From NCBI GenBank assembly GCA_910576785.1, contig CAJTJG010000025.1, forward strand, positions 1 to 38,686: a DNA stretch of 38,686 bases, written 5' to 3'. Below, piece by piece: positions 1-7,800 of the stretch (within the stretch, counting starts at the first letter, position 1; every line of letters starts with the position of its first letter). Source of the DNA: an uncultured Duncaniella sp. (lineage in GTDB: Bacteria; Bacteroidota; Bacteroidia; Bacteroidales; Muribaculaceae). The translations under genes and the position numbers were made by a program. The notes below the pieces were generated by a model that was not told the DNA's origin, ran no database searches, and saw only the letters and a program-made list of their open reading frames with translations.

Positions 1-36
1 TCGCCTCTGCAAGGGGTCACTCCCGAAAAGCGAGTG

Positions 37-67
37 CAAAGGTAGACACTTTTCATTCTACCACCAA
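37..67 (-). promoter_or_regulatory. Promoter for a leftward gene outside the window
   Basis: On the minus strand TACCTTTG (37-44) matches the Bacteroidetes -7 element TAnnTTTG. A TTG (complement of 65-67) lies 20 nt upstream, the spacing seen at other promoters in this window. Transcription would run left past position 1, so a gene probably starts just outside. The rest of 1-168 is AT-rich with no ORF. Confidence 0.55.
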
Positions 68-168
68 ATTTTCACGGCATTTTAACACTTATTTAACACT
101 TAAAATCTCTTGTATCGTGAACCTTTTCATGACAAGAATTGTTATAAAGAGCTATACACATCTATAAA

Positions 169-636
169 TCATTGTTTTAGCCTTTCAGGTAAGACCATGA
201 CATGAATAGCCGAATCGGAATCGATAATTTTAAGCCATATTCTATTTTCTGCTCTCCCCATCATCTTTACCGAAGCATTGCGTAAGGCATATTCTCCAAT
301 CATGAGCTCAGGAGAGATAAGCATAGAGTCGGCTCCGATACCACTATATGTAAAAGAAATTTCAGCCGCACCATCAAGATCCACTATTCCACAGCGACCG
401 TTATCATCACGGCTCACAAGAACTCCGCCCCGATCGTAGCGCAATGTCATGGATGGACCGCTGTAGCGCAACACACCGTCGGCGAGCTCGGATGAGAAGT
501 CGTCGACCTCCGTCACATCCGGACGTCCATTGCCCGGAGGCACGGGTTTTGGCTCGCGCTCACGTCCAGATCCGTCATTCCCGCACGAACTGACGGCTAT
601 GGCCAGGGCTATCAGAAAGTAGAATCCGTATTTCAT
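169..636 (-). CDS. Small lipoprotein of unknown function
   Basis: This 155-residue protein has a typical lipoprotein signal: MKYGF, a hydrophobic run, then a lipobox ending VSSC with the lipidated Cys at residue 18. A Pro/Gly/Glu-rich linker follows (about 20-45), then a probably beta-rich domain with alternating hydrophobic residues. I do not recognise a family. Its ATG overlaps the stop of the upstream endonuclease-like gene by 4 nt (ATGA), so the two are probably translationally coupled and share the lpx transcript. A role in the envelope is inferred only from the lipid anchor and the operon. No obvious terminator hairpin follows the stop. Confidence 0.75.
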   Translation of the reverse strand: MKYGFYFLIALAIAVSSCGNDGSGREREPKPVPPGNGRPDVTEVDDFSSELADGVLRYSGPSMTLRYDRGGVLVSRDDNGRCGIVDLDGAAEISFTYSGIGADSMLISPELMIGEYALRNASVKMMGRAENRIWLKIIDSDSAIHVMVLPERLKQ

Positions 637-1604
637 CTTTCTATCCTTATCATCACCACTCCTGCCGATGAAGAGGTGGTGTAGTTAAACTCATGAGCCC
701 CGACGCCAAGAGAGGATGCTGTGATACTTTCTATAGCGCCATACGCTACGCCGTCAATGGTCCATGAGGCGCCTGACGGAATATGCGGAGAGTGGAGATG
801 GATGATATCACCAACAGTGTAGGTGGAATGCAATGGCATGGGTTCGCCGGCTGATCCGGGATATGGCTCTCCGGCATGTTGGCCCCATAGGTAATCGGCA
901 AGCAGAGGATCGTCCACGAAGGGATTGGTATTGCCCTGCAATGTGAGTATGGCGGCATTGAGTTCCAGCTCCTCTGCATCGGGAGGATAGGCGGCATGCC
1001 ATTCAAGCATCATCCGGGAGGCATAGGGAGTAAGGGACGGATAACGCCGTCCGGTAAACATAGTATATGCCCTGGGGCGCATCATCTCCTGCGGATAGAT
1101 GACAGCCATATAGAAATAGGTTCTGGCCAGACGTCCGCGCAATGCCACCGGAGGTTCGTAGAACTCTGTCTCCACTTCGGAGAGATGCCCGAGTCCACTA
1201 CGCCAGATACCGTTGTCAAACCGGGGATCATCTACAACGCCCGGAGGAAAATCCGCACGATGGCGCCTCACATCCAACGAAAGCGGATAGAAATTGACAA
1301 GGTCGCGCATGACAGTATCGCCGTAGCATGGCTCTTCAAGCCACCATTCATGGCACACAAGACTGCCGGCTACATATCCGTCGGGCATGGCCCCACCTCT
1401 GATAGAGAGTGCGCGCCCGGAAAACATGTCGGTAAGAGTGAGGGAGAGAGCGGTGGGAGAGACGAGCCTCTGCGGACGGCAGTCGCGTCTGAGCACAGCG
1501 GCAAGACCCTCGCCCGATTTGCCGGCGACGGGCACCCCGCCGTCCGTGAATGCCACAGACGACGAGATGCCCGTCGCGAGCAGGAGCGTGAGGAGTCTAC
1601 GCAT
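633..1604 (-). CDS. Endonuclease I-like secreted protein, probably catalytically altered
   Basis: The 323-residue protein has a signal peptide (about 1-19) and the fold signature of the EndA/NucM endonuclease I family (ββα-Me finger): RLARTYFYMAVIY (158-170), WHAAYPPDAEELELN (202-216) and QGNTNPFVDDP (223-233). Family members normally carry REH near the start of the core and VNxxR after a DLHH segment. Here these are VCH (83-85) and VRRHR (112-116), so the metal-binding Glu is Cys and the catalytic-site Asn is Arg; only the His is kept. DLHH is DLVN. About 60 C-terminal residues look like a small Ig-like domain. The gene follows lpxA by 24 nt on the same strand and overlaps the next lipoprotein gene. 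It is probably a non-nucleolytic relative. Confidence 0.8.
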   Translation of the reverse strand: MRRLLTLLLATGISSSVAFTDGGVPVAGKSGEGLAAVLRRDCRPQRLVSPTALSLTLTDMFSGRALSIRGGAMPDGYVAGSLVCHEWWLEEPCYGDTVMRDLVNFYPLSLDVRRHRADFPPGVVDDPRFDNGIWRSGLGHLSEVETEFYEPPVALRGRLARTYFYMAVIYPQEMMRPRAYTMFTGRRYPSLTPYASRMMLEWHAAYPPDAEELELNAAILTLQGNTNPFVDDPLLADYLWGQHAGEPYPGSAGEPMPLHSTYTVGDIIHLHSPHIPSGASWTIDGVAYGAIESITASSLGVGAHEFNYTTSSSAGVVMIRIER

Positions 1605-1628
1605 CCTGATTAGTTTTACAAGCGGTGA

Positions 1629-2411
1629 TCATACGTAGCCGCGGATGATGCCGCGGTTGGAGTTGCGCACGAAGAGTATGATCTCGTCGCGCTCCTTCGA
1701 GGCCGGAAGCTCGGCTTCGATACGCTCGATAGCATCGGAGTTGTTGAGACCTGAGAGATAGAGGTAGCGGTAGATCTCCTGGATGTCGCGTATGGTCTCG
1801 TTGCTGTAACCACGTCGGCGCAGACCTATCGAGTTAACGCCGGCATAGGCTATAGGCTCGCGTCCTGCCTTGACGAAGGGGGGGATGTCTTTGTTGACAA
1901 GCGCTCCACCCTGAAGCATGACATGCGATCCGATGTGGCAGAACTGATGTACGAGAGCACCGCCTCCTACCACAGCAAAGTCATCGACCACTACCTCGCC
2001 GGCGAGCTGCACGGCGTTGGACATGATGACATTGTTGCCCACCACACAGTCATGCGCCACGTGGCAATAGGCCATGATGAGGCAATTGGAACCTACTACG
2101 GTCTTGCCCTTGGAGGCTGTGCCGCGATGGATGGTGACACACTCGCGTATGTTGGTGTTGTCGCCGATGATGGCCACAGTCTCCTCGCCCTTGAACTTGA
2201 GGTCCTGGGGCTGGCCTGATATAACGGCTCCGGGGAAAATCTTGCAATTCTTGCCGATACGTGCGCCATCCATAATGGTGACGTTCGAGCATATATGGGT
2301 ACCCTCGCCTATCTCTACGTTGCCGGCTATGGTGACGAACGGTTCGATGACTACGCTCGGATGGATCTTTGCGTCGGGATGGATGAATGCTAAAGGCTGG
2401 TTCATAATCAT
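1629..2411 (-). CDS. lpxA: Acyl-ACP--UDP-N-acetylglucosamine O-acyltransferase LpxA
   Basis: This cytoplasmic trimeric enzyme starts lipid A synthesis by moving a 3-hydroxyacyl chain from ACP to UDP-GlcNAc. The 260 residues show the hexapeptide-repeat left-handed β-helix (about 8-190, many I-G-x-x-x-x motifs) and a helical C-terminus. The catalytic His is in YCHVAHD (His120, equivalent to E. coli His125), and HQF and HVM motifs follow as in the family. The length is normal. The ATG at 2411 overlaps the stop of lpxC/fabZ (ATGA), so translation is probably coupled. A second ATG two codons later is an equally possible start. It is the third gene of the lpxD-lpxC/fabZ-lpxA operon. Confidence 0.97.
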   Translation of the reverse strand: MIMNQPLAFIHPDAKIHPSVVIEPFVTIAGNVEIGEGTHICSNVTIMDGARIGKNCKIFPGAVISGQPQDLKFKGEETVAIIGDNTNIRECVTIHRGTASKGKTVVGSNCLIMAYCHVAHDCVVGNNVIMSNAVQLAGEVVVDDFAVVGGGALVHQFCHIGSHVMLQGGALVNKDIPPFVKAGREPIAYAGVNSIGLRRRGYSNETIRDIQEIYRYLYLSGLNNSDAIERIEAELPASKERDEIILFVRNSNRGIIRGYV

Positions 2412-3790
2412 TTGTTTTTTATAATCTGGGCCATGAACTCACACTCGGTGACAATCTTCTCGCCTACGAAGGCATAGCCTTTCATCATGGCGCAACCGCG
2501 GCGCAACTCCGTCATGAACGAGACATGGAAGAGGAGCGTGTCGCCCGGCACCACCTTCTGGCGGAATTTCACATTGTCAATCTTCATGAAGTATGTGGAG
2601 TAGAGTTCGGGATCCTCAAGACCGCTGAGCACGAGGATGCCGCCAGTCTGTGCCATGGCCTCGATCTGGAGCACTCCGGGGAGCACCGGCTCCTGCGGGA
2701 AGTGGCCCTGGAAGAAAGGCTCGTTGGCTGTGATGTTCTTGACTCCGACTATATAGTTGGATCCTTTCTCGATGATCTTGTCGACGAGAAGGAACGGATA
2801 GCGGTGGGGGAGGAGCTCACGGATACGGTTGTTGTCCATCAGCGGCTCGCGGTTGGGATTGTAGATAGGAGCCTGCACCTCCTGATGCTTGATCTCGCGG
2901 CGAATCTTCTTGGCGAAAGTGGTGTTGATGGAATGCCCGGGGCGCGTGGCGATGACACGTCCTTTGAGAGGACGGCCGATGAGAGCAAGATCGCCGATGA
3001 GATCGAGGAGTTTGTGACGGGCAGGCTCATTTTCGGATGTCAGGGGTATGTTGTTGAGATATCCGAGCTGACCCACATCCTTGCGGGGCACATTCATGAG
3101 ATCGGCCAGACGGTCGAGCTCCACCTGCTCCATGGGTGTGTCGTAGATGACGATGGCGTTGTCAAGGTCGCCACCTTTTATAAGGTTGTTCTTGACCAGA
3201 GGCTCGATCTCGCGGACGAATACGAATGTGCGGCTTGCCGAGATGCTCTCCCTGAAATCCTCGATGTGTTCGAGGGATGCATACTGATTGTTGAGCACTT
3301 TGGAGTTGAAGTCGATCTTCACGTCGAGCGAGAAGTCATCGTCAGGGAGCACGATGATGGATGATCCGGTCTTCTCATCGCGCACCTCAATGCGCGACTT
3401 GATGAAGTAGAAGTCCTTGTCGGCCTTCTGTTCCTGCAGGCCCACACGGGCTATCTCCTCGCAATATGCACGTGCACTTCCGTCGAGGATAGGGAGCTCG
3501 GGAGCGTTTACCTCAATGAGGCAGTTGTCAATGCCCGAGGCGTATAATGCGGCCATGGCATGCTCGATCGTGGATACGCGCACATCACCCTTGGCCACTA
3601 CAGTGCCGCGGTTGGTATCTACAACGTTCTCGGCAAGTGCATCAATGACGGGCTGACCTTCGAGATCAACACGCTTGATCTTATACCCATGATTCTCGGG
3701 AGCGGGAAGAAAACGCGCTGTGATCTCGAGGCCTGTATGAAGCCCCTTGCCTACAAGAGTGAATTCCTCCTTTATAGTTTGCTGATTCAT
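2408..3790 (-). CDS. lpxC/fabZ: Bifunctional LpxC deacetylase / FabZ dehydratase
   Basis: This is a fusion of two cytoplasmic enzymes. Residues 1 to about 305 are UDP-3-O-acyl-GlcNAc deacetylase, the committed lipid A step: zinc ligands His77 (STIEHAMAAL), His259 and Asp263 (HKLLDLIGD), and catalytic His286 (RPGHS). Residues about 315-460 are (3R)-hydroxyacyl-ACP dehydratase: LLPHRYPFLLVD (327-338), GHFPQEPVLPG (362-372) with catalytic His363, and QIEAMAQ with Glu377. Both active sites look intact. The fusion is characteristic of Bacteroidetes and ties lipid A synthesis to hydroxyacyl-ACP use, since both enzymes draw on that pool. It lies 21 nt after lpxD and overlaps lpxA. Confidence 0.97.
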   Translation of the reverse strand: MNQQTIKEEFTLVGKGLHTGLEITARFLPAPENHGYKIKRVDLEGQPVIDALAENVVDTNRGTVVAKGDVRVSTIEHAMAALYASGIDNCLIEVNAPELPILDGSARAYCEEIARVGLQEQKADKDFYFIKSRIEVRDEKTGSSIIVLPDDDFSLDVKIDFNSKVLNNQYASLEHIEDFRESISASRTFVFVREIEPLVKNNLIKGGDLDNAIVIYDTPMEQVELDRLADLMNVPRKDVGQLGYLNNIPLTSENEPARHKLLDLIGDLALIGRPLKGRVIATRPGHSINTTFAKKIRREIKHQEVQAPIYNPNREPLMDNNRIRELLPHRYPFLLVDKIIEKGSNYIVGVKNITANEPFFQGHFPQEPVLPGVLQIEAMAQTGGILVLSGLEDPELYSTYFMKIDNVKFRQKVVPGDTLLFHVSFMTELRRGCAMMKGYAFVGEKIVTECEFMAQIIKNK

Positions 3791-3811
3791 ATCTGTATGC
3801 TGTGTTGTGTT

Positions 3812-4825
3812 TTATTTCCTGTTGAGTTTTTTGAGCTGCTCGACCATCGAGGGGATACGCTTCAGATATACAAGTCCGCGTGCATATTCGCCCATATCCA
3901 CAGCCGGCGAACCCATGATGCGTGCACCTGGCTCGGTGCCTTTGTTCACACCACTTTGCGCACCTATCTGAGTGCCGTCGCCTATGGATATATGACCCAC
4001 TATGCCGACCTGTCCACCCACCATGCAGTGCTTGCCGATCTTTGCCGATCCGGCTACACCGGCCTGGGCGGCCATCACGGTATGATCGCCCACCGTACAG
4101 TTGTGGGCTATCTGGATGAGATTGTCGAGCTTCACGCCCTCCCCTATCCTTGTCGATCCCATCATGGCACGGTCTACGGTAGTGTTGGCACCGATCTCCA
4201 CATCGTCGGCCACAACAACATTTCCCGTCTGCGGGATTTTCTCGTAGTGGCCGTCAACGGGCGCGAAGCCAAAACCGTCGGAGCCGATGACCACCCCGCT
4301 GTGAAGTATGCAGCGTGCGCCGATCTCACATCCGTCATAGACCTTGACTCCCGGATAGAGCACAGTATCATCGCCAACCTTGCATCCGGCACCGACATAG
4401 GTCTGAGGATAAATCTTGGCGCCCTTGCCAATGACCGCACCCTTGCCGATGTATGCAAAGGCTCCCACATAAGCGTCGGCGGGTATCTCCACACCCTCGG
4501 CCACGAATGACGGCTGCTCGACACCGCGCTTTTCAACGCGAGTCATCTCGCTCACCATCTCAAGAAGCTTGGCTATGGTGGCATAGGGATCATCCACACG
4601 TATGAGAGTGGCTTTCACCTCGTGTTCGGGCTCGAAATCACGCCTCACAAGCACTACGGACGATTTTGTCTCGTAAATAAAATGAGTATACTTAGGATTG
4701 GCAAGAAACGACAATGCCCCGGGCATCCCCTCCTCTATCTTGGCAAAGGTGCCGACCGAGACATCAGGATTACCCTCCACGGAGCCGCCCACGAGGGCAG
4801 CCAGTTGCGACGCTGTGAGTTCCAT
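3812..4825 (-). CDS. lpxD: UDP-3-O-acylglucosamine N-acyltransferase LpxD
   Basis: LpxD adds the second (amide-linked) hydroxyacyl chain to the lipid A precursor after LpxC. The 337-residue protein has the family's N-terminal uridine-binding domain (about 1-105, with GALSFLANPKY at 36-46) and a hexapeptide-repeat β-helix (about 107-310). The catalytic His is His241 in QIAHN, and GSDGFGFAP (181-189) is a strong LpxD signature. Length is normal. It is the first gene of the lpx operon; a -7-like element lies about 95 nt upstream of the ATG. Confidence 0.97.
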   Translation of the reverse strand: MELTASQLAALVGGSVEGNPDVSVGTFAKIEEGMPGALSFLANPKYTHFIYETKSSVVLVRRDFEPEHEVKATLIRVDDPYATIAKLLEMVSEMTRVEKRGVEQPSFVAEGVEIPADAYVGAFAYIGKGAVIGKGAKIYPQTYVGAGCKVGDDTVLYPGVKVYDGCEIGARCILHSGVVIGSDGFGFAPVDGHYEKIPQTGNVVVADDVEIGANTTVDRAMMGSTRIGEGVKLDNLIQIAHNCTVGDHTVMAAQAGVAGSAKIGKHCMVGGQVGIVGHISIGDGTQIGAQSGVNKGTEPGARIMGSPAVDMGEYARGLVYLKRIPSMVEQLKKLNRK

Positions 4826-4917
4826 CAGGTATTATCAGTATATATTCTGTCTGTGTTCCACAGGATGGTTATTCTATTTAAAATCTCTGAAAACCGCACA
4901 ATTATGCAATTTCCACG

Positions 4918-4925
4918 CAAAGGTA
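4918..4925 (-). promoter_or_regulatory. Candidate -7 element for the lpxD operon
   Basis: Read on the minus strand this is TACCTTTG, a match to TAnnTTTG. No clear TTG lies at the -33 position, only a T-rich stretch. It would give a leader of about 85-90 nt before lpxD. It sits just beyond the hicAB terminator, as expected for the start of a new transcription unit. Confidence 0.5.
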
Positions 4926-4950
4926 AACATTTTTTTCTGTATTTCATAAA

Positions 4951-4990
4951 AAAAGCATCCGTCCCTCCGGAAATGGGAACGGATGCTTTT
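4951..4990 (-). terminator. Intrinsic terminator after hicAB
   Basis: A 12-bp perfect inverted repeat (4951-4962 and 4979-4990, AAAAGCATCCGT and its complement) with a 16-nt loop is followed on the minus strand by a run of T. It lies 30 nt past the hicB stop and before the lpxD promoter, so it separates the two units. Confidence 0.8.
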
Positions 4991-5020
4991 CCAACATTAT
5001 TTCATAATTATCACACACGC

Positions 5021-5431
5021 TCAAATCATAGCCAACATCTCGCGGCCTATGGCATGAATGCCATCCACGATGCGCTGACGCTGACATTCGCGAGGGACCT
5101 TGACTGAGCTCGCATAGTTGCTGAGCAATTTCTGGTTGATACCGGTGACACGGCTTATCGCCGCCATTGTGGTGTAGCGCTCGGCCTGGCGCAGGAGCGC
5201 GGACACCGCAAGGGTGAACTCCACTTCATAATCACCATCTGCCAGCCATGACGGCACATATTCACCATCGGCAACCATATCTGATATCTGGGCCTCGAGC
5301 CCTTTGACAAAATCGGATTTAAGGTCGTCGATGGTTTTTGACGTGCAAATTACAGCTCCCAGATCTTTGTCACTCCATCCGCAGCAATAATTTTTTTCAG
5401 TCCAGTATATTTCGACCTTAACTTTATTCAT
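5021..5431 (-). CDS. hicB: HicB-type antitoxin with DNA-binding domain
   Basis: The 136-residue protein has two parts. The N-terminal half (about 1-75) resembles the degenerate RNase-H-like HicB fold: KVEIYWTEKNYCCGWSD, then a helix TIDDLKSDFVKGLEAQ. The C-terminal half (about 80-130) has a helix-turn-helix pattern, TMAAISRVTGINQKLLSNYAS, consistent with operator binding. It follows the HicA-like toxin gene by 88 nt on the same strand, in the usual toxin-first order. Known HicB proteins block HicA and repress their own operon. A stand-alone regulator would be the alternative, but the HicA neighbour makes an antitoxin the better call. Confidence 0.82.
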   Translation of the reverse strand: MNKVKVEIYWTEKNYCCGWSDKDLGAVICTSKTIDDLKSDFVKGLEAQISDMVADGEYVPSWLADGDYEVEFTLAVSALLRQAERYTTMAAISRVTGINQKLLSNYASSVKVPRECQRQRIVDGIHAIGREMLAMI

Positions 5432-5519
5432 AATCTTCGATTTTTATAATGGACGACTTCTATGGTCGCCCTCAATTTCTTCAATATTTTTCCTTTTTCT
5501 TCATAATCAAACATCCTGC

Positions 5520-5717
5520 CTATCTCCAGCCGGCTTGTTTGAATATACTGTTCAATAAGAACTGATCGAGCGTATCGCTCGGCTTACCATTGACTGTCAC
5601 ACGGCCTTTCTTGTCGGGATGCTTGAACTGCCTATGATCTCCTCCGTTTGGCTTTAGCTCTTCCCACCCATCATCTTTCAGCAGGGCGAGCACATCTTTT
5701 ACTTTGTGTCTCCTCAT
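5520..5717 (-). CDS. hicA: HicA-type mRNA interferase toxin
   Basis: This small dsRBD-like protein (65 residues) shows the HicA layout: MRRHKVKDVLALLKDDGWEE, then GGDHRQFKHP with the catalytic-position His28, a β-strand GRVTVNGKP, and a C-terminal helix SIFKQAGWR. HicA toxins cleave mRNA in a ribosome-independent way. The family usually has a G-S-H-H or similar triad; here it is G-D-H-R with one His, which is within the range of the family. It is first in the operon with hicB behind it and has a promoter with a palindromic operator directly upstream. Confidence 0.85.
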   Translation of the reverse strand: MRRHKVKDVLALLKDDGWEELKPNGGDHRQFKHPDKKGRVTVNGKPSDTLDQFLLNSIFKQAGWR

Positions 5718-5741
5718 AATTTTTAATTATTAAATTAATTG

Positions 5742-5796
5742 TAAAGGTAGAAATATTTCTACTTACTTCCAAATTTTACGGTATATATTTTTCTAC
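5742..5796 (-). promoter_or_regulatory. hicAB promoter with palindromic operator
   Basis: On the minus strand TACCTTTA (complement of 5742-5749) is a -7 element, and TTG (complement of 5770-5772) lies exactly 20 nt upstream. The spacer holds a perfect 16-bp palindrome GTAGAAATATTTCTAC (5747-5762) that touches the -7 box. Its half site TTTCTAC recurs at 5790-5796, 34 bp away. This suits repression by the HTH-bearing HicB. Confidence 0.7.
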
Positions 5797-5810
5797 CGAA
5801 ATAAATATAA

Positions 5811-5858
5811 GCTCCGGGCACACCTTAATATAATATATAATTAGGTAATGCCCGGAGC
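5811..5858 (-). terminator. Probable terminator after pckA
   Basis: Arms GCTCCGGGCA (5811-5820) and its complement (5849-5858) form a 10-bp GC-rich stem with a 28-nt AT-rich loop. It lies about 75 nt downstream of the pckA stop on the minus strand. The following tract is AT-rich rather than a clean T run, so efficiency is uncertain. Confidence 0.55.
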
Positions 5859-5933
5859 AAAATCAGTGTATGTGGTGCAACCGGAAAGATGTGTCATAAT
5901 GATGACACCCTCCGGTCATCTGTCATATCAGGA

Positions 5934-7532
5934 TCAGATGTGGGGACCGGCAGCTACGAGAGCCTTGCCAGCCTCGTGGCCTTCGAACTTCTTGAAGTTG
6001 TTGATGAACATCTCGGCGAGCTTGTCAGCCTTCTTGGTCCACTCAGCAGGATCGGTGTAGGTGTCGCGGGGGTCGAGGATCTTGGGATCCACGCCGGGGA
6101 GCTCGGTGGGGATGGTGAAGTCGAAGATGGGGAGCTGCTTGGTGGGAGCGTTGAGGATAGCGCCGTCAAGGATAGCGTCGATGATGCCACGGGTATCGCG
6201 GATCGAGATACGCTTGCCGGTACCGTTCCAGCCGGTGTTCACAAGATAAGCCTTGGCACCGCTCTGCTCCATACGCTTAACGAGCTCCTCGGCATACTTG
6301 GTGGGGTGCAGCGACAAGAATGCTGCGCCGAAGCAAGCGGAGAATGTCGGGGTGGGCTCGGTGATACCGCGCTCTGTACCGGCGAGCTTGCTGGTGAAGC
6401 CGGAGAGGAAGTAGTACTTGGTCTGCTCGGGGGTGAGGATGGACACGGGAGGAAGCACGCCGAATGCATCAGCCGAGAGGAAGATCACGTTCTTGGCGGC
6501 GGGACCGCGGGAAGGAACGATGATGTTCTTGATGTGGTTGATGGGGTAGCTTACGCGGGTGTTCTCGGTAACGCTCTTGTCGGTGAAGTCGATCTTGCCG
6601 TTCTCGTCCACGGTCACGTTCTCGAGGAGAGCGTCGCGGGTGATAGCGTTGTAGATGTCGGGCTCGCTCTCCTTGTCGAGGTTGATCACCTTGGCATAGC
6701 AGCCGCCCTCATAGTTGAACACGCCGTTGTCGTCCCAGCCGTGCTCGTCGTCACCGATGAGGAGACGCTTCGGGTCGGTGGAAAGAGTGGTCTTGCCTGT
6801 GCCGGAGAGACCGAAGAAGATGGCTGTGTTCTCGCCCTGCTTGTCGGTGTTGGCCGAGCAGTGCATGGAAGCGATGCCGCGGAGGGGGTTGTAGTAGTTC
6901 ATGATGGAGAACATACCCTTCTTCATCTCACCACCATACCATGTGTTGATGATGAGCTGCATGCGCTCGGTGAGGTTGAAGGCAACGCAGGTCTCGGAGT
7001 TGATGCCGAGCTCCTTCCAGTTCTCAACCTTAGCCTTGGAGGCGTTGAGCACAACAAAGTCGGGGGTGAAGTTCTTGAGCTCCTCCTCGGTGGGACGGAT
7101 GAACATGTTGGTCACGAAGTGAGCCTGCCATGCCACCTCCATCACGAAGCGTACAGCCAGACGGGTGTCGGGGTTGGTGCCGCAGAAAGCGTCTACCACG
7201 TAGAGAGTCTTGTCGGAGAGCTCCTTGTCAGCGATAGCCTTGAGGGCATCCCATGTAGCGGGAGTGATAGCCTTGTTGTCGTTCTTATATTCATCTGTGG
7301 TCCACCAGATGGAGTTCTCGCTGGTGGCGTCCTTTACAAAGAATTTGTCTTTGGGCGAACGGCCGGTGTAGATACCGGTCATCACGTTTACTGCGCCGAG
7401 CTCGGTCTCCTGACCCTTCTCGTAGCCCTGAAGCTCGGGGTTGGTCTCGTCGATGAAGAGCTGGTCATAGCTGGGATTGTGGATCACCTTGGCACCGGTG
7501 ATACCGTACTTTGATAAATCAATTGTACTCAT
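5934..7532 (-). CDS. pckA: Phosphoenolpyruvate carboxykinase (ATP)
   Basis: PckA interconverts oxaloacetate plus ATP with PEP, CO2 and ADP in the cytoplasm. In gut Bacteroidales it often runs in the carboxylating direction, feeding oxaloacetate to malate dehydrogenase (mdh is in this window) and on to succinate. The 532 residues show TGRSPKDKF (56-64), YGGEMKKGMFS (199-209), the P-loop GLSGTGKTT (241-249) and the metal-binding IGDDEHGWDD (259-268). The length is normal and all key motifs are present. The gene is monocistronic: its own promoter lies upstream and a hairpin lies downstream. Its strong G/C third-position bias fits a highly expressed gene. Confidence 0.98.
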   Translation of the reverse strand: MSTIDLSKYGITGAKVIHNPSYDQLFIDETNPELQGYEKGQETELGAVNVMTGIYTGRSPKDKFFVKDATSENSIWWTTDEYKNDNKAITPATWDALKAIADKELSDKTLYVVDAFCGTNPDTRLAVRFVMEVAWQAHFVTNMFIRPTEEELKNFTPDFVVLNASKAKVENWKELGINSETCVAFNLTERMQLIINTWYGGEMKKGMFSIMNYYNPLRGIASMHCSANTDKQGENTAIFFGLSGTGKTTLSTDPKRLLIGDDEHGWDDNGVFNYEGGCYAKVINLDKESEPDIYNAITRDALLENVTVDENGKIDFTDKSVTENTRVSYPINHIKNIIVPSRGPAAKNVIFLSADAFGVLPPVSILTPEQTKYYFLSGFTSKLAGTERGITEPTPTFSACFGAAFLSLHPTKYAEELVKRMEQSGAKAYLVNTGWNGTGKRISIRDTRGIIDAILDGAILNAPTKQLPIFDFTIPTELPGVDPKILDPRDTYTDPAEWTKKADKLAEMFINNFKKFEGHEAGKALVAAGPHI

Positions 7533-7623
7533 TGGTTGAAATTAAGAGTTGGTTGATATATTTGAATTGAGATTATTACGTAATCTATTGGGGAGGAGTC
7601 GTGGAGACCCTCCTATCCGAGTG

Positions 7624-7631
7624 CAAAGTTA
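7624..7631 (-). promoter_or_regulatory. Candidate -7 element of pckA
   Basis: Minus-strand TAACTTTG matches TAnnTTTG. The start would lie near 7620, giving a leader of roughly 85 nt. A good -33 TTG is not visible. Apart from this, 7533-7800 shows no gene or clear structure. Confidence 0.5.
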
Positions 7632-7800
7632 AGGACTTTTTTCGGTAAAAAGATATCAGATTAAAGAAATTTTTCAGTATTAATTATTTTTAATCAAAAT
7701 TTGCCGCCTGACGGGGCTATCGATGCTGTCAGGGTGTTCATTCTCTCTAACACACCGTCTTACATCTTGGTTGCCCGTCAAGTGTCAATCTTAACTTTTT

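Noticed and set aside
2525..3364. 279-codon open frame opposite lpxC/fabZ
   Set aside because: Antisense of an intact fusion gene; no start context or domain.
5889..7514. 541-codon open frame on the plus strand opposite pckA
   Set aside because: It is the mirror of a strongly biased pckA coding strand; composition is low-complexity Val/Gly/Leu/Glu with no domain or signal.
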